A stretch of 64,000 bases of DNA from Streptacidiphilus fuscans (GTDB taxonomy: Bacteria; Actinomycetota; Actinomycetes; Streptomycetales; Streptomycetaceae). The notes beneath the pieces were generated by a model. That model was not told the origin of the DNA. It saw nothing but the letters and a program-made list of their open reading frames with translations, and made no database searches. The position numbers and the translations under genes were made by a program. Positions 63,827-64,000 of the stretch are shown piece by piece; the stretch's first letter is position 1, and each line of letters opens with the position of its first letter. The DNA lies in contig NZ_JADPRT010000001.1 of NCBI RefSeq assembly GCF_015690355.1, positions 372,001-436,000 of the forward strand. Reading direction: 5' to 3'.

Positions 63827-64000
63827 TCAGGCCTTCGCCCGGGCTCGGGCCGCTCCTGGAGCTCCTGCGGCTCGTGCGGCTCGTTCCGCTCGTTCCAGCG
63901 AGGCGACGTAGGCCGCGACCGAGCGTCCGGCCGCCAGAAAGGGTTCGGCGGAGCGGAGGCCGCGGGCGAGGACGAAGGCGCCTTCGATCGCGGTCAGAAT
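63827..64000 (-). CDS. TetR-family regulator, C-terminal end (partial)
   Basis: 57 codons and a stop (TGA 63829-63827) are visible; the gene continues beyond the right edge. The sequence ILTAIEGAFVLARGLRSAEP resembles the last helices of the LmrA/YxaF-type TetR proteins (IEGAxxLARxxRSAEP). The end is an Ala/Arg-rich tail. Confidence 0.75.
   Translation of the reverse strand: MLTAIEGAFVLARGLRSAEPFLAAGRSVAAYVASLERAERAARAAGAPGAARARAKA

Overview
The window is high-GC, densely coded actinomycete DNA. GTG and TTG starts, 4-bp ATGA/GTGA overlaps, a conservon (cvnABCD), an ECF41 sigma factor, several receptor-type Ser/Thr kinases and the SdhCAB/LysR arrangement point to a Streptomycetaceae chromosome (Streptomyces, Kitasatospora or Streptacidiphilus). 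The genus cannot be fixed from sequence alone.

Left part (1-17.5 kb). A methyltransferase and a hemerythrin-type protein are followed by a TetR / MFS exporter / DUF1772 operon. Next is an unusual cassette: a thermostable-hemolysin homologue, an adenylate-forming enzyme lacking the A10 lysine, and a TauD-like oxygenase. Then come a secreted lytic transglycosylase with an Ala/Gln/Lys repeat region, a DEAD-box helicase, the initiator tRNA with a strong terminator, and a LysR regulator divergent from sdhCAB across a perfect palindrome. A PIMT-like methyltransferase (16337-17518) lies directly behind a 49-residue Gly/Ser/Asp-rich peptide with an excellent ribosome binding site. This pair is my best candidate for a poorly described system: a stand-alone aspartimide/isoaspartate-forming RiPP cassette.

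Accessory part (about 17.7-29.3 kb). Coding density and GC fall and scars accumulate. It holds two coupled small ORFs, an ABM monooxygenase / XRE-TPR regulator / truncated Nudix operon behind a repeat-rich operator region, a decayed IS630 transposase, a lipoprotein, gene fragments, a quinone-oxidoreductase-like enzyme, a DUF1963 protein, a 1.6-kb gene-poor stretch and a low-GC Ser/Thr kinase with two membrane segments. At its right edge are a 3' fragment of a serine tRNA and a HAD phosphatase fragment, which look like an old integration junction.

Right part (29.5-64 kb). This is conventional chromosome: GH19 chitinase, the cobalamin-related genes cbiZ, cobF and cobK, and a mutA-mutB-meaB-cobK operon that joins the B12-dependent methylmalonyl-CoA mutase to a B12 biosynthesis enzyme. 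PhoU, a lone GcvH, two coupled small secreted proteins, a Ser/Thr kinase with an extracellular domain and a polytopic membrane protein follow. An AhpD-like / ECF41 sigma pair has a textbook ECF41 promoter. The conservon is followed by a TTG-started StyA-like flavin monooxygenase. The window closes with a beta-CASP nuclease, a CBS-BON protein, an extradiol dioxygenase behind a double inverted-repeat operator, a divergent XRE regulator / alcohol dehydrogenase pair and the end of a TetR gene.
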